Under the pieces are notes generated by a model. It was given only the letters and a program-made list of their open reading frames with translations, searched no databases and had not been told where the DNA came from. A stretch of DNA of 64,000 nucleotides, taken from NCBI GenBank assembly GCA_029204225.1, contig CM055113.1:21537798-21601797 (forward strand), written 5' to 3'. This DNA comes from Diphasiastrum complanatum. Taxonomy: Eukaryota > Streptophyta > Lycopodiopsida > Lycopodiales > Lycopodiaceae. Position 1 is the stretch's first letter. Each line of letters opens with the position of its first letter. Both the position numbers and the translations under genes were made by a program. Below are positions 34,843 through 47,086 of the stretch, in pieces.

Positions 34843-36302
34843 AAGTAGACCTGATTTTTTAAGAGTCCTCCATCACCCATGGAGCAAAACCTTGTTCTTG
34901 GCAAGAGTGTTGTTGGCTTCAATTTCTAATGCTCACAATAATAAGTTGGGGATCATGAACTTCAAAGGATATGGTAGCCCCTTCAGAAATATCGCTTGCT
35001 ACTCCAATTAATGGAAAGGCCGAAGACAAGGGCCATCTTCGATGTGAAATTTAGGTATAATTTCCTATCTGACATATTTTATATTCTATTGCTAGGCACA
35101 TCACACAACCTTCCATGCAGAAGGTTGTGTAAATATGAAAACTCATTGTTTTTATGATATTGGAGTGGGTACGGAGGCATCAAAGTCTCCATAAAAATGA
35201 GCCACTACTTCACATTGATTTCACATATTTTGCAATAGTCAATTTGATTGCATATGAGGATTGTTAGTAGAAGAAGAAGACAAGCAAGGGAGGGAGTTTT
35301 CAATAAAGTTCCTATCTTGAGCTGCTCTATTGCATAGAAAAAGTTTACATTATTGTACAAGATATACCACCATAGAATAGGTTCTAGCAACAAATACAAG
35401 CCTTTTGGAGAAGTCACCAAAAATGTTAGCATGAGATTGTTGCCAACGAAAAAAAAAGCCATTACCAATAGTCAACAATAGCCATCACCGTAAGGAGGGG
35501 CAACGCCAAAGTTAGGAGCATGAGGCTATTAATGCTGGATTAATCTGTTTCTAGTAAGATTCAATTTTTAGTTGATTCTACAAGTGGCAAAATCAGAAAT
35601 GCATTGCAAACCTGCAGAAATACATAGAAAATTGAAATAGGAAACTCGGAGGGTCGATATCCAACAAACACTATTTCAATCCCATTCAAGAATCGGAATC
35701 CAAGGTCAGACTAGATTGAATTTATTTTCAACCCAAGGTTGTTTCGACCCAGCTACTGTCTCGACCCCAGGCTATTTCAATACAAAGTCAGTATCTATTT
35801 TGACCCATCATAACTGTTTTCGTCCACTGCTCCGACATTACAAGAGTTCTTGAGTACAAAAGGGCCCTATAAGAAATGCCACGTAGGATGGATGAATTTG
35901 TCAAATTTAAAAATTATAAAATAAGAAGTGCCTGCTCGCAGTAGTTCGAATACAAAACCGCTCTGGTTACAATCATGGTCAGAGTCATGGTTAAGTAAGG
36001 TTTCTCTCGAGAAAAATCATGCCTCGAGAAAAATAAACTCTTGGGAGAAGAGAGAGTGGGGGTAAGAATTGCAAAGAACAGCACCAACTACATTACACTA
36101 TAGATTGAACAAACTAGAGGAAAAATAGATGGACGTCATTATAACATTTCCATCAATTAGCAGTCACCATCTTCGAATGCTACATAAAATGCCTACATCT
36201 CTTGCGAAAAAAGAGAGATGACAAGATTTGAAAAAACAAGAGCGGCAACCAAAATACACGGATTGAAAAAACTCAAAACTCAAAAATAAAAAACAGAGTG
36301 GC
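34843..36302. other. Unassigned, nothing recognised
   Basis: About 1.4 kb. Contains 'ttcgaccc'-type words (35740-35830) shared with 23640-23760, suggesting a dispersed repeat. No gene. Confidence 0.45.
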
Positions 36303-37094
36303 ATGACAACCTTTGAATCAAAGATCAATCTCATTTTTCAAGTGCTACATGAAATGATAAACTGGTATGTGAAATGTGTAAAGGCGCTGAGTATGTTCAT
36401 TTCTTTATTTTTTGTTGAACTGATATTGGATCGTAATCTACTTTTTCTTCTTACAATGAAAAAATTTCGTCTCAATATAGATTTTCCTGAAGAATATGCT
36501 CCTTTGATTAAAAGAGGTGTCAAAGCATCTTGCTTATCAGTTGATGATTGTTTGCGCTATAGGGATGACGAGAAAACAAATCTGGACCTCTGGGTAGACA
36601 GGACATTATATCCTAAAGATCCATATTCCATGCATCATCCCAAATTTTCTTCTGCTACTCAATTGATATATTTTGTCTGTCATGGAAAGAATGGTTTGCT
36701 AGGTTATTGTAAAAGATTAGAAGAATATGGTAATGCATTTTCAATGGAAAGAATCCATTGTTTAGAGGATGCAATTAGACGTATATCTTCAGATTGTGCT
36801 AGAAAAGACAATATTTTGCGAATAAAATTGCTAGAGAATGAGGTTGTCCAAAAAGAAAAAGAAAATCTACGGAATAATAGTTAATGATTACAAAAAATCA
36901 TAGTGAGTCCAAGAAAAGACATTGATCAAATGAAAATCGAATTGAATAATGGCCGTTTTGCATATTCACAACTATTGAAAGATGTTGACTTGATAGGTAA
37001 AAAGGTAAAAACAAAAAAACGAAAGCGAGTGATCAACAACACAATCAACAGGAGGCTATTGAAAAAAAAGAATTTATACGTTCAAGTAAGTTGA
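36303..37094 (+). pseudogene. Unrecognised ORF pair, probably one broken gene
   Basis: A frame of 193 codons (36303-36884) is followed 18 bases later by a second of 63 codons (36903-37094) in another frame. The first contains KKFRLNIDFPEEYAPLIKRG, DDEKTNLDLWVDRTLYPKDP and a Lys/Glu-rich end with helical, coiled-coil-like character (LLENEVVQKEKENL); the second continues the charged helical style (DQMKIELNNGRF, KKVKTKKRKRV). This suggests a single protein broken by a frameshift. I do not recognise the family. It directly precedes the truncated copia pol and may be host or transposon sequence the element inserted next to. Confidence 0.45.
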
Positions 37095-37237
37095 ACACGT
37101 GTCACCAGAACAGGTCATGAAATAGATGCGTCGTTGAATATTAGAATATTTTAGCCACTTTACAGTTGTACAAAAAAGGAATATTTCTTTCAAATGAATA
37201 TTCGATAAAGAATATTTTTTAAAATATTCCAAAAACC

Positions 37238-40111
37238 ATATACGCCTTACAACACAAAGAAGTATGTTCATCTTGGTGATGATAGCACTCACACTATCGA
37301 AGGTGAAGGTACTGTAAGATTAAGATTCCAGCATGATCAATTCAAGCTACTGTCAAAAGTCTTGTATATTCCTAGACTCTCTACAAATCTGTTATCAGTA
37401 AGTAGAATTACAGATTTAGGTCATAAAGTGGAGTTTGAGTCTTACCAATGTCGAATTATCGATAGGAGTAATAAGATCCTTGCACTCAACAAGAGGCATG
37501 GATACTTATACAGATTGGCACATTGTTATTCTGATTCTAATCAAGCCTTGAAAATCTTTGTTCTTGTCAATAAAGCATTACTATGGCATCATCACTTAGG
37601 ACACTTGAATTATGCATCAGTTTCGAATATGTCCAGACAATCCCTTGCACTTGATCTCGACTATCCTTCTGGTAAAGTCGATCTCCATGTTTGCCATAGC
37701 TGCATCCTTGGAAAGCAGACTAGGATTCCTTTTAAATCGAGTCATAGGCATGCAGCAAGAGGTTTGTTAGATGTTGTTCATACAAATATATGTGGACCTA
37801 TGCAAACTCCTTCATTGCTAGATGCAAAGTATTTTATTACCTTTATTGATGAATTCTCCAGAAGAACAACTGTTTACTTCATTAAGCAGAAATCAGAGGC
37901 TTTCATCAAGTTCAGACAATTCAAAGAGCATGCAGAAAATCAAATTGGCAAACGAATCAAAGCACTGAGGTCAGATAACGGGGGAGAATACATCTCCACC
38001 AAATTCAAGGAGTACTGCCTTAACAACGACATTGAGCAACAATACATTACCTCCTATTCACCTCAGTCAAATGGTCTTGCTGAGAGAAAGAACAAAACCT
38101 TAGTCGAATAAGCAAAGTGCATGTTATCACATGCAACACTTCCGAAGTCCTTCTAGGCTTAAGCTATTTCGACAACAACCTATATTTAGAACAGATGTCC
38201 TACTAAAGGTCTCTCAAATAAAACACCATTCGAAGTTTGGATAGGTACCTAACCTTGTCTATCAAACTTACGTGTCTTTGGATGTACTGCTTATGCACAG
38301 ATTCCTCATGACCTCCGGAAGAAACTCAACTTCCAGAGCATCAAATGTATTTTCATCAGCTACACTACTTTAGATCAAGCCTACAAGTTGTTCGATCCCA
38401 TCGAGTCAAAGATTTTCACTAGCCGGGATGTTATCTTTATCATAGATCAATTTATCGATCTCAAAGGAAAAAAGGCAGTGTCCATGTAACCGACTTGTCA
38501 GATTCTCCTGACATATCGAACTTCCCAGTTCCTCAATCGATTATTCCCATTGAAGGTCCAAGCTCATCTACTTTCAACGAACAACATATCAATGGCGAAT
38601 CAGAAGATGATGATGTTATAGTTCTGATGAAAATGAACAACTTCCTCTATTTTTTCGAAGATCATCAAGAGCTAGCAGACCACCTATCAAGTAAATTGAC
38701 GAGTCTACAGCCTACCTTGTTCACAGGCCGATGATTGTCCGAGAGGCACTCAATCAGCTAGACTTTGATCTCTGGAAAGAAGCTATGGATAAAGAGTATC
38801 CATCTCTTATCAAGAACTAGACATGGACGATTGTCAAATTACCTGCTAGTAGAAATGTATTGAAAGTCAAGTACAAAGCAGACGGAAGCATCGACAGAAG
38901 AAAAGCCCGACTTGTTGCTAGAGGATTTTCTCAGGTATACAACGTCGATTATACTCAGACTTTCAGTCCAGTAGTCAAGCATTCTTCTATTTGAATTTTA
39001 TTATCGTTTGCTAGTGCAACAGATTTGGAAATACATCAAATGGATGTACAGACAACATATCTCAATGGAGTTATTGAAGAAGACATTCACATGGTGCAAC
39101 TCGAAGGTTATATTATCGAGGGTAAATACAATCATGTGTGTAAACTACATAAGGCACTTTATGGCTTGAAGCAATCTACTCAAGCATGGTTTCAAAGGAT
39201 CAATACTTTTCTTATTGATCACATCTACACACCTAGCTCTTCAGATTCGAATGTTTATTTCAAGACAGTGCAGCAGTCTTTTATCATTATCACTCTATAC
39301 ATGGACGACATGTTGCCAGTCGGTAACAATATTGATCTAATAAAAGAAGCTAAGACAATGCTATCTTCCGAATTCGACTTGACTAGATATAATCTGGTTT
39401 ATTACAAGTTAGCTCTCTCACCAATGGAACCAGGTCTCAAATTGTTGAAGGACCAGTGTCCCCGAACAATCGAAGAGGAGGAGCAGATGCACGAGTATCC
39501 TTACCATTCTATTATAGGATCTCTTATACGCCATGATCTGTACTAGGTCAAACATAGCTTTTGTAGTCAGCTCCATAAGTCAGTTTATGACTAACCCTGG
39601 TATGACACATTGGAAGGCTCTTATCAGAGTCATGAGATATCTTCGAGTTACTATGGACTTTTGCATTTGTTATGGAGCAGTCGACAACGACAAGCTCAAT
39701 TTACTCAGTGGTTACATAAATGCAAGTTGGATAGGAGATGTAGACACTCGTAAATCCACTTCTGGATTTACATTCTTCCTCAACAATGGTCCTATTTCCT
39801 CAACATTCTTCCTCAACAATGGTCCTATTTCTTGGAACAGTTGCAAGCAATCTTCGGTAGCTCTATCTTCTATAGAATTAGAGTATATCGCAGCCTCACA
39901 AGCTACAAAGGAAGCAATTTGGTTGAGAAACTTACTTTCAGATATCAGTTTGAATCAATACGCTCTGACATTACTATTTTGTGATAATCAAAATGCCATT
40001 ACCTTATTAACCAACCCTAGATTTCATTCTAGGAGTAAGCACATTGAACTAAAGTATCACTATGTCAGAAGCAAAGTTCTCGACACGCATAAACACTCAA
40101 AATTATGCTAA
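37238..40111 (+). pseudogene. Copia family A pol: protease end, integrase, RT, RNase H
   Basis: Order on the plus strand: protease C-terminus (KVLYIPRLSTNLLSVSRI); integrase zinc finger (WHHHLGHLNYASV, VCHSCILGKQTRIPF) and core, with Asp in FITFIDEFSRRT, Asp in LRSDNGGEYIS and Glu in SNGLAERKNKTL; a broken linker; RT (KARLVARGFSQVYNVDYTQTF, HQMDVQTTYLNGVIEED, and the catalytic YMDDML); RNase H (SSIELEYIAASQATKEAIWL, DNQNAITLL). Stops and shifts near 38111, 38490, 38820 and 39545 kill it. Within RNase H a 33-base in-frame tandem duplication (39770-39835) repeats TFFLNNGPISS. The gag and the protease active site are missing, so the element is 5' truncated at about 37.2 kb. Confidence 0.9.
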
Positions 40112-40385
40112 ATAGGTCTATCTGGTGTCAGAAATACAAACGAAACAGAAATAAAATCTACGAAATTACCGTCTCCTCTTCTGGTAAAAGTGCAAAATGA
40201 ATGGTAAAATTCCTTTATATATATTTTTTTCCCATGCATACTAAAATTCTACTAGCACGTTTTGGCCCATTTTAGCTCAATGCAATGTTTTTGGACAATA
40301 TCGGATATGTGCAAATAACAAGATAGAGAGGTCACAGACAGTTAGGATGATTGGTCATATGTTGAGTAGCTCCGGAATCCAGAAA
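40112..40385. other. Junction between family A pol and inverted gag
   Basis: About 270 bases between plus-strand pol and minus-strand gag. No LTR edge or primer-binding site was found. Confidence 0.4.
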
Positions 40386-41241
40386 TCACGAATCATCTGA
40401 ATTCGCGTATTTTTCTTTGACCATAAAAGCGCCTTCATCTATTTCGACTTCAAGAGATGCTATAATTGTATTTGCTTGTTGATCAAGTTGCTTGGCCGCA
40501 TTCTTTGCTTTGAAAATTCGACAATCCTGAATCTCATGGTTATTGTGCTTGCAATACCTGCAAAACATCTTTTTCTTCGACAAATTTGGACTTGATGATT
40601 GTTCTTGACCTTGAGTCTGTTTCTAAATCGATGTAGACTGCTTGGAGCTTTTCTGCTTCTCTTGTTTCGAGCCCTTGTTGACATATAAAGCATGAGACGA
40701 AGAGGTAGATGGAGTGTCTTGACTTCTTCGATTATCTTCTAGTAGCAACATAGTGATGATCATGACCCAGTTCTCATATGTAGAGGGCAGACTTGAAAGC
40801 AATGTGATAATTGTGTCTTGATTGTCTATGGTTGGGGCATTTATTGCAAGAGATTCTTAACTTGGTTAATATGATCCTGAAGAGAATCATTATTTGACAT
40901 CTTGAGTGTGAAGAATTTCCTTTGAAGATGTAACTTAGGAGTTACGTCTCTCAATCATATAGTGAGCTCAAGAGGTTTCAAACTTTTTTTGAAGTTTTGG
41001 CTTCAGCTACATGGCCAATTTGAGTATCTAATATATTGAGGATAATAAGCGCGAAAGCTTTACCATCCTTCAACTTCCATTTCGAGCCGTCTGCATTGTC
41101 TTCAGGCTTCACTTTGATACCTGTAACAACATCCCACAACTTGTTGGTGATTAGGAATGTCTTCATCTTCTATCTCCATAAATGATAATTAGATCCATTA
41201 AGCTTGTCTACGATAAGACCGACTTTACTTTGAGCATCCAT
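40386..41241 (-). pseudogene. Copia family A gag (broken)
   Basis: Minus-strand ATG at 41241 opens the capsid. After shifts the pieces read KTFLITNKLWDVVTGIKVKP, SKWKLKDGKAFALIILNIL and finally a complete zinc knuckle CRYCKHNNHEIQDC. This is the best-preserved knuckle of family A in the window. The orientation is opposite to the adjacent family A pol, so the two are either different insertions or an inverted element. Confidence 0.87.
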
Positions 41242-41425
41242 CTGGAACTTTAGACTGTTGATTATTCGATTGTTGTTAACAGAAAGATACAATGCTATGG
41301 AAATCAATTCTCTGATACCGAAACAAATTGATTTGAACTGAAGAATAATTTGATATCGTGAAAGATATCATATATAAGAGCTTACGCTCTAATATAGTAT
41401 TAGGCCCTGAAGAAGAATCAATGCT

Positions 41426-42120
41426 CTGATACCATGTTGGAAAGAGGTGTGTAAAAGATAGTTCTAAAAGAATCAAATAAAAATAATTCGAACGACAAGA
41501 AAGAAAACTTATCATGCATAGCGGAATAAAATATCTTCCTCTTTCTTCATGCATGACTACGTATATCAATTTTGAACAAAACAATAGTAATAAAATCACG
41601 TTCGATCTTATAGTAACTAGCTTTAAATCATCAATACCATAGTGATTATGTAGCCAAACATTTAAGGCATTGAATTATCAGACAATAATATGTCGCAAAT
41701 AATTATAGAAATGCATACATTCTAAGACAAACCTGAATGCAATACAAGATAGTATTGATTCAATATGAAACGAAACATAAGTAAATGAGTACAACAAGAT
41801 TGCGGATCGAAGCCGTGTACTCTAAGCTATTTCTGAACGACTAAATAAAAGTCTGAATTAAGTGCAACTACTGATAATTAGTTTGCACAATAGCAATCTC
41901 TAATCAACTCTAAAGAACTGAGCTAGAATGTTCAAGAGTGTTCAAGCTCGCAGGCTTGAGAGAGAGCTAACTATTCAATACTTGATTTGATAGTTTTGAT
42001 CATGTTGATATAGGAATATGAACAACTATTTTTAGTAAGCAATTAGGTAATCAAATGCGGCTACCAGTTGGCTGGAGTCTGTTGGCATTCATTCAGTTCT
42101 TCTCAGAAGTTGTTTCTTGA
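41426..42120 (-). mobile_element. Primer-binding site and 5' LTR of minus-strand family A
   Basis: The plus-strand 'gctctgatacca' (41426-41437) reads TGGTATCAGAGC on the minus strand. The LTR begins right after at 41438 with TGTTGGAAAGAGG, mirroring the ...CTCTTTCCAACA edge at 21764. Similarity to the 21250-21764 LTR can be followed to about 42100; the far edge is approximate. Confidence 0.7.
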
Positions 42121-42430
42121 TAAGCGGTGACATTTGGCCATAAACAGTCTATCTGCAAAATCTCATTTTCTTTATATTTGGGGTACCCCCACACTTTGCC
42201 AAAGCCATTTCCTTAAGATTTAAGTGATGCAAAAATGTGCACTCAAAAAATGCAAATTTTAGCTAGAACTTTGGTGACAAACTGATAAAAGTCTCTTGAA
42301 CGATTCGCAAAACTTTTGCGAAACTCGAATCATTTCTATTTGAGTATAATTCGTGTTGGATCAATCAGGCTCTGTAACACAACAAAAACGAAACGAGACG
42401 AAAACGAAACAAAGCAAAGCGAAGCAAAAC
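42121..42430. other. Unassigned; A-rich 'acgaaa' stretch
   Basis: No gene. A low-complexity run of ACGAAA/AAGCGAA words lies at 42378-42430. Confidence 0.5.
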
Positions 42431-43880
42431 TTAAACGAGCTCTAACTTTGATTCATGCTGCAGCATCCCAAAATCTTCTAGGATTTTATGGGTATATATG
42501 AACTGATGAAGGCACAATTTACCTCTCTCATAGTCCCTGTCAATCTGTAAGCCAAGGTAACTCCTGGCTTCTCCTAGATCTACAATCTCAAAATGTTTCA
42601 AGATATCATTCTTCACTTCAGCAATAAGTTTTTCACTCTTGTAGAGTATCAAAGTGTCGTCCACATACATAGCCACAATGATGATCTTCTCATCTGTAAT
42701 TCTTACATAGACATTGGGATCAGCCATTAGTGGCTTGAATCTCAAGGATTTCAGGGCTTGATCTTTTTCCTTCTACCATTGTCGCACTGACTGCTTTAGA
42801 CCATAGATACTCCTGTGCATTTTGCATGCATAATTAGGAAGTGAATTCAAGATATAGCTTGGGGGTTGATCCATGTAGACCTCTTTGTCTAGCTCACCAT
42901 GCAAGAAGGCTGTCTTCTAGTCCAGAATGTGAATCCTGAGATCATAAGCAACCGCATACCCAAATAGTAAACGTAGGGAGGAATGTTTCACAATAGGAGA
43001 TAAGGTCTCAGAATAGCCAATACCATATCTTTTAGAGAATCCCTTCGCTACAAGTCTTGCCTTATACTTTGAGACATCTCCATCCGGTCCATACTTTAGC
43101 TTGTATACCCATTTGCATTTTATAGTCTTTTGCTTATCTGGTAATGGCTGCAACGTCCATACTTGGTTCTTCCTCATGGATTCCATCTCCTCATTCATGG
43201 CTTGGATCTATTTGTCCTTCTATGGACATTCAATTACTTCCTCGAATGTTTGTGGTTTGCCACTGAATCCACAGAACTCTTCTGATGTAGAAGCTGAGCT
43301 GGCTGACACATATCTTGTTGGTCATTTTCTTTGTCTTGTCCCTTCTAGGAAATCCTTCTAGAACTGCAATGCCTTTGCCTTTGTCTGCTCTGCTAGGTCC
43401 GGAACCATTCCGGTTTACAAGTACTGTAGCAGTAGGCTACCTCTCAAAACTTTCTTCGTCTGATTCGTCACTCAAATGCGAAGCGACTCAAAAATCTTCA
43501 TCTTCGTGTTCGTCCTCTGCTCCCTCTATCACAGTTGGCAGATCATAGTATTGTCTTTCAAGAACTTCATAGCCAATAGGATCATCGTTGGCCATTGTTC
43601 TGCTCTCATTAAATCTGAATCTCTGATTGTGTTTACAGTGTTTGTCTCTGGCATGTAGACTCTGTAGTATGATGAATTATTGTCATATCCTACAAGATAT
43701 CCCTGTTCAAATTTCTCATCAAGCTTATTTCGAAGCTAAATATGTGCATAAGCTGAATAGCCAAAGATTCTGATGTGAGTCAGTACTCTTGAAGCTTTCG
43801 AGTAGGCCATCATGCATCTGGCAACTTCCACAATAAATCTTGACGGATCTGCACTTCGGAAATCAGGCATGATTCATCTT
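42431..43880 (-). pseudogene. Copia family B integrase tail and RT (broken)
   Basis: Minus-strand pieces in order: integrase C-terminal part with RVLTHIRIFGYSAYAHI and KFEQGYLVGYDNNS, a poorly conserved linker, RT start MNEEMESMRKNQVWTLQPLP, KCKWVYKLKYGPDGDVSKYK, ARLVAKGFSKRYGIGYSETL, then MADPNVYVRITDEKIIIVA with the catalytic YVDDTLILY and DLGEARSYLGLQIDRDYERG. Stops and frameshifts separate them. The RT end matches the family B segment at 18216. RNase H and the 3' LTR are missing, and the integrase core is deleted between here and the gag part. Confidence 0.88.
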
Positions 43881-43910
43881 GATGTAACGAAGTGTGAGGT
43901 AGCTCCTAAG

Positions 43911-44572
43911 TCAAGGATTACCTCCTGTGTGAGGTGTTGACATTGCACACATGTTTGCACATATATAGGCAGTCAAATTACCATGATTCGATCTTTGTTT
44001 GCCCATTTTTGAGCTCTCTGGCTTCTCGACATAGGATGAACTATTATTGTTCTCCTGTCTGCTTTGAGCTGATTTGTTTCTTGGGTTCATGAGGCAGTCC
44101 ATTGCTGCATGACCTTTCTTATGGCAGTGGATACACTCAATTTTCGGATTGAGCCAACACGAATCAACAAAATGTCCTTCATGTTTGCATCTCATGCAGA
44201 TCTTCTTGTCTCCACTTTGTTGTTTCGACCTTACTTTGTTCTTCCATTTGTCTTTGTTGGTTTCTTCTGCTTGTTGATCATGATCCTGCTTTTGATCTGA
44301 CTCCCTCTTAGGCTTGAATTATCTTTTGTCTTTTCTTTGTTGTCGTAGAGGGTTTGGTCAGAAGCATCCTTGTGATCAAGATGCCCTCGAGCCTCGACTT
44401 CTTCTCGAATCTCAACAATTGTCTTTTTGAGTGTCATTGTAGGATCCTCTGCAAGTAGTGTTCTGGTTCTTTGAAAGGATCTTGGTAAGGCTCTCAACAG
44501 ACAAGTGAGCTGCTTCTTTGCTGACACTGCATTTTCTGCTCCAGAATTGTGTAGTGAAAAGAATAGATCCAA
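43911..44572 (-). pseudogene. Copia family B gag with zinc knuckles
   Basis: Two minus-strand frames: 44231-44572 gives TCLLRALPRSFQRTRTLLAE and KKTIVEIREEVEARGHLDHK; 43911-44195 gives CKHEGHFVDSC and CIHCHKKGHAAMDC, two nucleocapsid-type knuckles. The capsid N-terminus is missing. The protease and most of the integrase that should follow are deleted, as RT-side sequence starts only about 30-40 bases away. Confidence 0.85.
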
Positions 44573-45559
44573 AAAGCATATTTCAGGTCTATTGAAGATC
44601 AGAGACTGAGAAGAAGCTATTTTGGATCAGATCATAACACCTAATCATTTGCTGATTGTGAGGCTTGTGCATATTCAATACTAACAATGTTCTGTTCAAT
44701 CTATTGTTGACAATCTCCACTTCTGTGGATGAACACTCTTCTTAAGTGGATGAACCTTCTCCTTAAGTGGATGACAAATACTCTTTGAGTGATTTTGTAT
44801 TTCTCCAAAAGGCTGAGCAAAGCTCCCACTTGGATGAATAATTCCCTTTTGGGTGAATAGATTGTCAACAATATTTTGCATAAATTTTGGTGTACTTTGT
44901 TGAGCATGTAAGTAGCTCTCCTTATGTAATCTGATTGGAGCATTTGCTGGAAGGTTTTAACCATTATGCAAATGTGTTTTCAGGTTCTTAACAGGCGAGG
45001 AACATTATCATGTGAAGTGATCTTAGATCCACATCTAAACACCAAGATTTGACAAGCTAGTGAAGCTAGTCTTGTGATTCACTAAGTGTGCTCTTTCATT
45101 CACCTCTAAAGCTTGTATTTATCATTTGTTGGAGTTTATAAACTTTTATAAGTGTGGTTTAGATGTGGTTTTACAAGTTGAATCAATATCTTAGTGTTAA
45201 CCATATGTTGATCAAGTTTGTTCAATTCTAGGTATTCTTGGCAGCCTAGTCTTGTGTATTTTCTAAGAATGCAAGTAACTCTTCACATCATAACTTGATT
45301 TGGTCACTTGCTGGGAAGTTTGAGAGCTTAAGCAAGAGTGTTTTCAGGTTGTTTTGAAATTGTAATCCATTCTTAGTGTGTGCAAAGTGTTGCATGTGTT
45401 TCAATCTTCCTTTCTATGTTTGGAAACCAGCCAGCTTCAAGATAGAAGTGTTTTAGGGTCCTAGATCTTCTGAGATCTCCTTATCCATCATTTGTTGAGA
45501 GGAAAGTGAGTGCTAGGTGCATTAGGACAGAGACTAAAAGTTGAAGAATCATTATATTC
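44573..45559. other. Leader-like region upstream of the gag-protease ORF
   Basis: About 1 kb without a recognised gene. A diverged direct repeat is visible: 44907-44995 and 45270-45355 share the pattern 'gcaagta..ctc', 'gctgg.aag.tt' and 'gtgttttcaggtt'. A second small repeat of 'cttaagtggatgaac' words lies at 44715-44780. No LTR edge matching 48886-49238 was found here. Confidence 0.5.
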
Positions 45560-47086
45560 ATGCCTTCCAATGGTGGGATCATGCTAGAAACTAATGATAG
45601 GTTGAGTTCATCAAACTTCTCTACGTGGAAAGTGAGGATGGAATCCTTACTCGAGTTGAATGAACTCATGGACATAGTTGCAGGAACTGAAGAGAGACCA
45701 CCCATAGTTCAAGAGCAACAAAGGTTTGATAAGAAGGCTAAAAGGGCTCTTCATATCATTAAAATGAATGTTACCAATGAACTTCTCAAGGAAGTTGGTA
45801 AATGTCAAAGTGCAAGTGAGGCATGGAATGCCTTAAAGAAACTCTTTGAATCAAAGTCCACATCTAGGGTATTGACCCTAAGGAGGCAAATATTTTCTAG
45901 TAGACAAAGAGAGAGAGAAAGTGCTCATGCATTTGTCTTGAGGGTTAAGTCCTTAAGTGATGATCTAGCATGCATTGATGAAAGCATAAAAGATGGTGAA
46001 ATAGTCCAGGTTATGTTGAATGGTTTGCTAGATGAACATGCTAACCTTGTGCAAATTTTTGCCATTCAAAGAGTCTTTATAAGTGTGGTTGACTTGCAAG
46101 AAATCTTATTGGTTGAAGAACATAGGTTGTCAAAGCTTGATGGTGCATTCTTGCAAGGTGGAGGTGAAGAGGCTTTCTTCACAAAAGACAAAGTCAAAGG
46201 CAAATGTAAAGGCAAAGGGAAATGGTCCAAAGGTGGTAACTCGGATCATGATGATCACTCTTCCTCCTCCTCTTATGCTTCTTTTAGAAAGAAAGATAAG
46301 TCAAAGTTCGAGTGCCTTTATTGTGGGATAAAAGGTCATTTTGCTAATGAATGTCATAAGAAGCAAAGTAATGAAGGTAGCAAGCAAAACAACTTTTGTA
46401 CTTCTAATGAGGATCTAGATTCTTGTGATTCTCTCACGATGTGTTCTTCAAGTCTAATGTCAAGTGGAAGTGACAAGGATTCATGGTGGATAGATAGTGG
46501 ATCTAGTTCACACATGACTAGTCACAAGGAGTTCTTTACTTCTTTGATATCTTATGTTGGAACCAAGAAAGTGGTTCACATGCCAAATGGTGGTGAGTGT
46601 ATGATCAAAGGTATTGTCTCAATTCCTATTTGTCTTTCTACTAATAGGAATGCAAGGCTTGATGGTGTTCTTTACATTCCTTCACTTTCAAGAAATTTGC
46701 TAAGTGTTGGTCAATTGTTAAAGAAAGGGTACAAGACAAAGTTTGTTGGAGATGTTTGCTTCATTACTAAGGGAGATGTCTTGATTGCTAGGGGCAATAG
46801 ACAAGGTAGACTTTACAAGCTTGATGCGTTTGTTATGTCCAACAAGAGGAATGAAATGGATGTTGGTGGTTCTTTCAACTTTCAAAAGTTAATTCCTAGC
46901 ATCAATAAGATTGGTAGATATTATGCAAAGTCTAAAGAGCTTCCTTATGCTAGATCTAGGTTGAGATCTAATGAGCTTCTTTTAGATAGTTATTGTTGTG
47001 CTAACTTGGCAACTTTTGGTGAATCTATGATCAATGTTTTGGATCCATTGCATCTTGAAGATGGACTAGTGCTACCTACTAGTTAA
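45560..47086 (+). CDS. Copia gag-protease polyprotein, open, without integrase/RT
   Basis: A single uninterrupted frame of 508 residues. Residues about 10-190 are a UBN2-type capsid (SSSNFSTWKVRMESLLELNE, KSTSRVLTLRRQIFSSRQRE); about 250-263 hold the knuckle CLYCGIKGHFANEC; about 309-320 hold the protease site WWIDSGSSSHMT, with the intact D-S-G; the protease ends with LYIPSLSRNLLSVGQLL. A GAG_pre-integrase start (RQGRLYKLDAF) follows, and then the homology ends and no integrase or RT comes after. The lack of stops contrasts with all neighbours, so this may be a young non-autonomous element whose proteins could be used with another element's enzymes. It lies on the same strand as the LTR at 48886. 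Confidence 0.85.
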   Translation: MPSNGGIMLETNDRLSSSNFSTWKVRMESLLELNELMDIVAGTEERPPIVQEQQRFDKKAKRALHIIKMNVTNELLKEVGKCQSASEAWNALKKLFESKSTSRVLTLRRQIFSSRQRERESAHAFVLRVKSLSDDLACIDESIKDGEIVQVMLNGLLDEHANLVQIFAIQRVFISVVDLQEILLVEEHRLSKLDGAFLQGGGEEAFFTKDKVKGKCKGKGKWSKGGNSDHDDHSSSSSYASFRKKDKSKFECLYCGIKGHFANECHKKQSNEGSKQNNFCTSNEDLDSCDSLTMCSSSLMSSGSDKDSWWIDSGSSSHMTSHKEFFTSLISYVGTKKVVHMPNGGECMIKGIVSIPICLSTNRNARLDGVLYIPSLSRNLLSVGQLLKKGYKTKFVGDVCFITKGDVLIARGNRQGRLYKLDAFVMSNKRNEMDVGGSFNFQKLIPSINKIGRYYAKSKELPYARSRLRSNELLLDSYCCANLATFGESMINVLDPLHLEDGLVLPTS

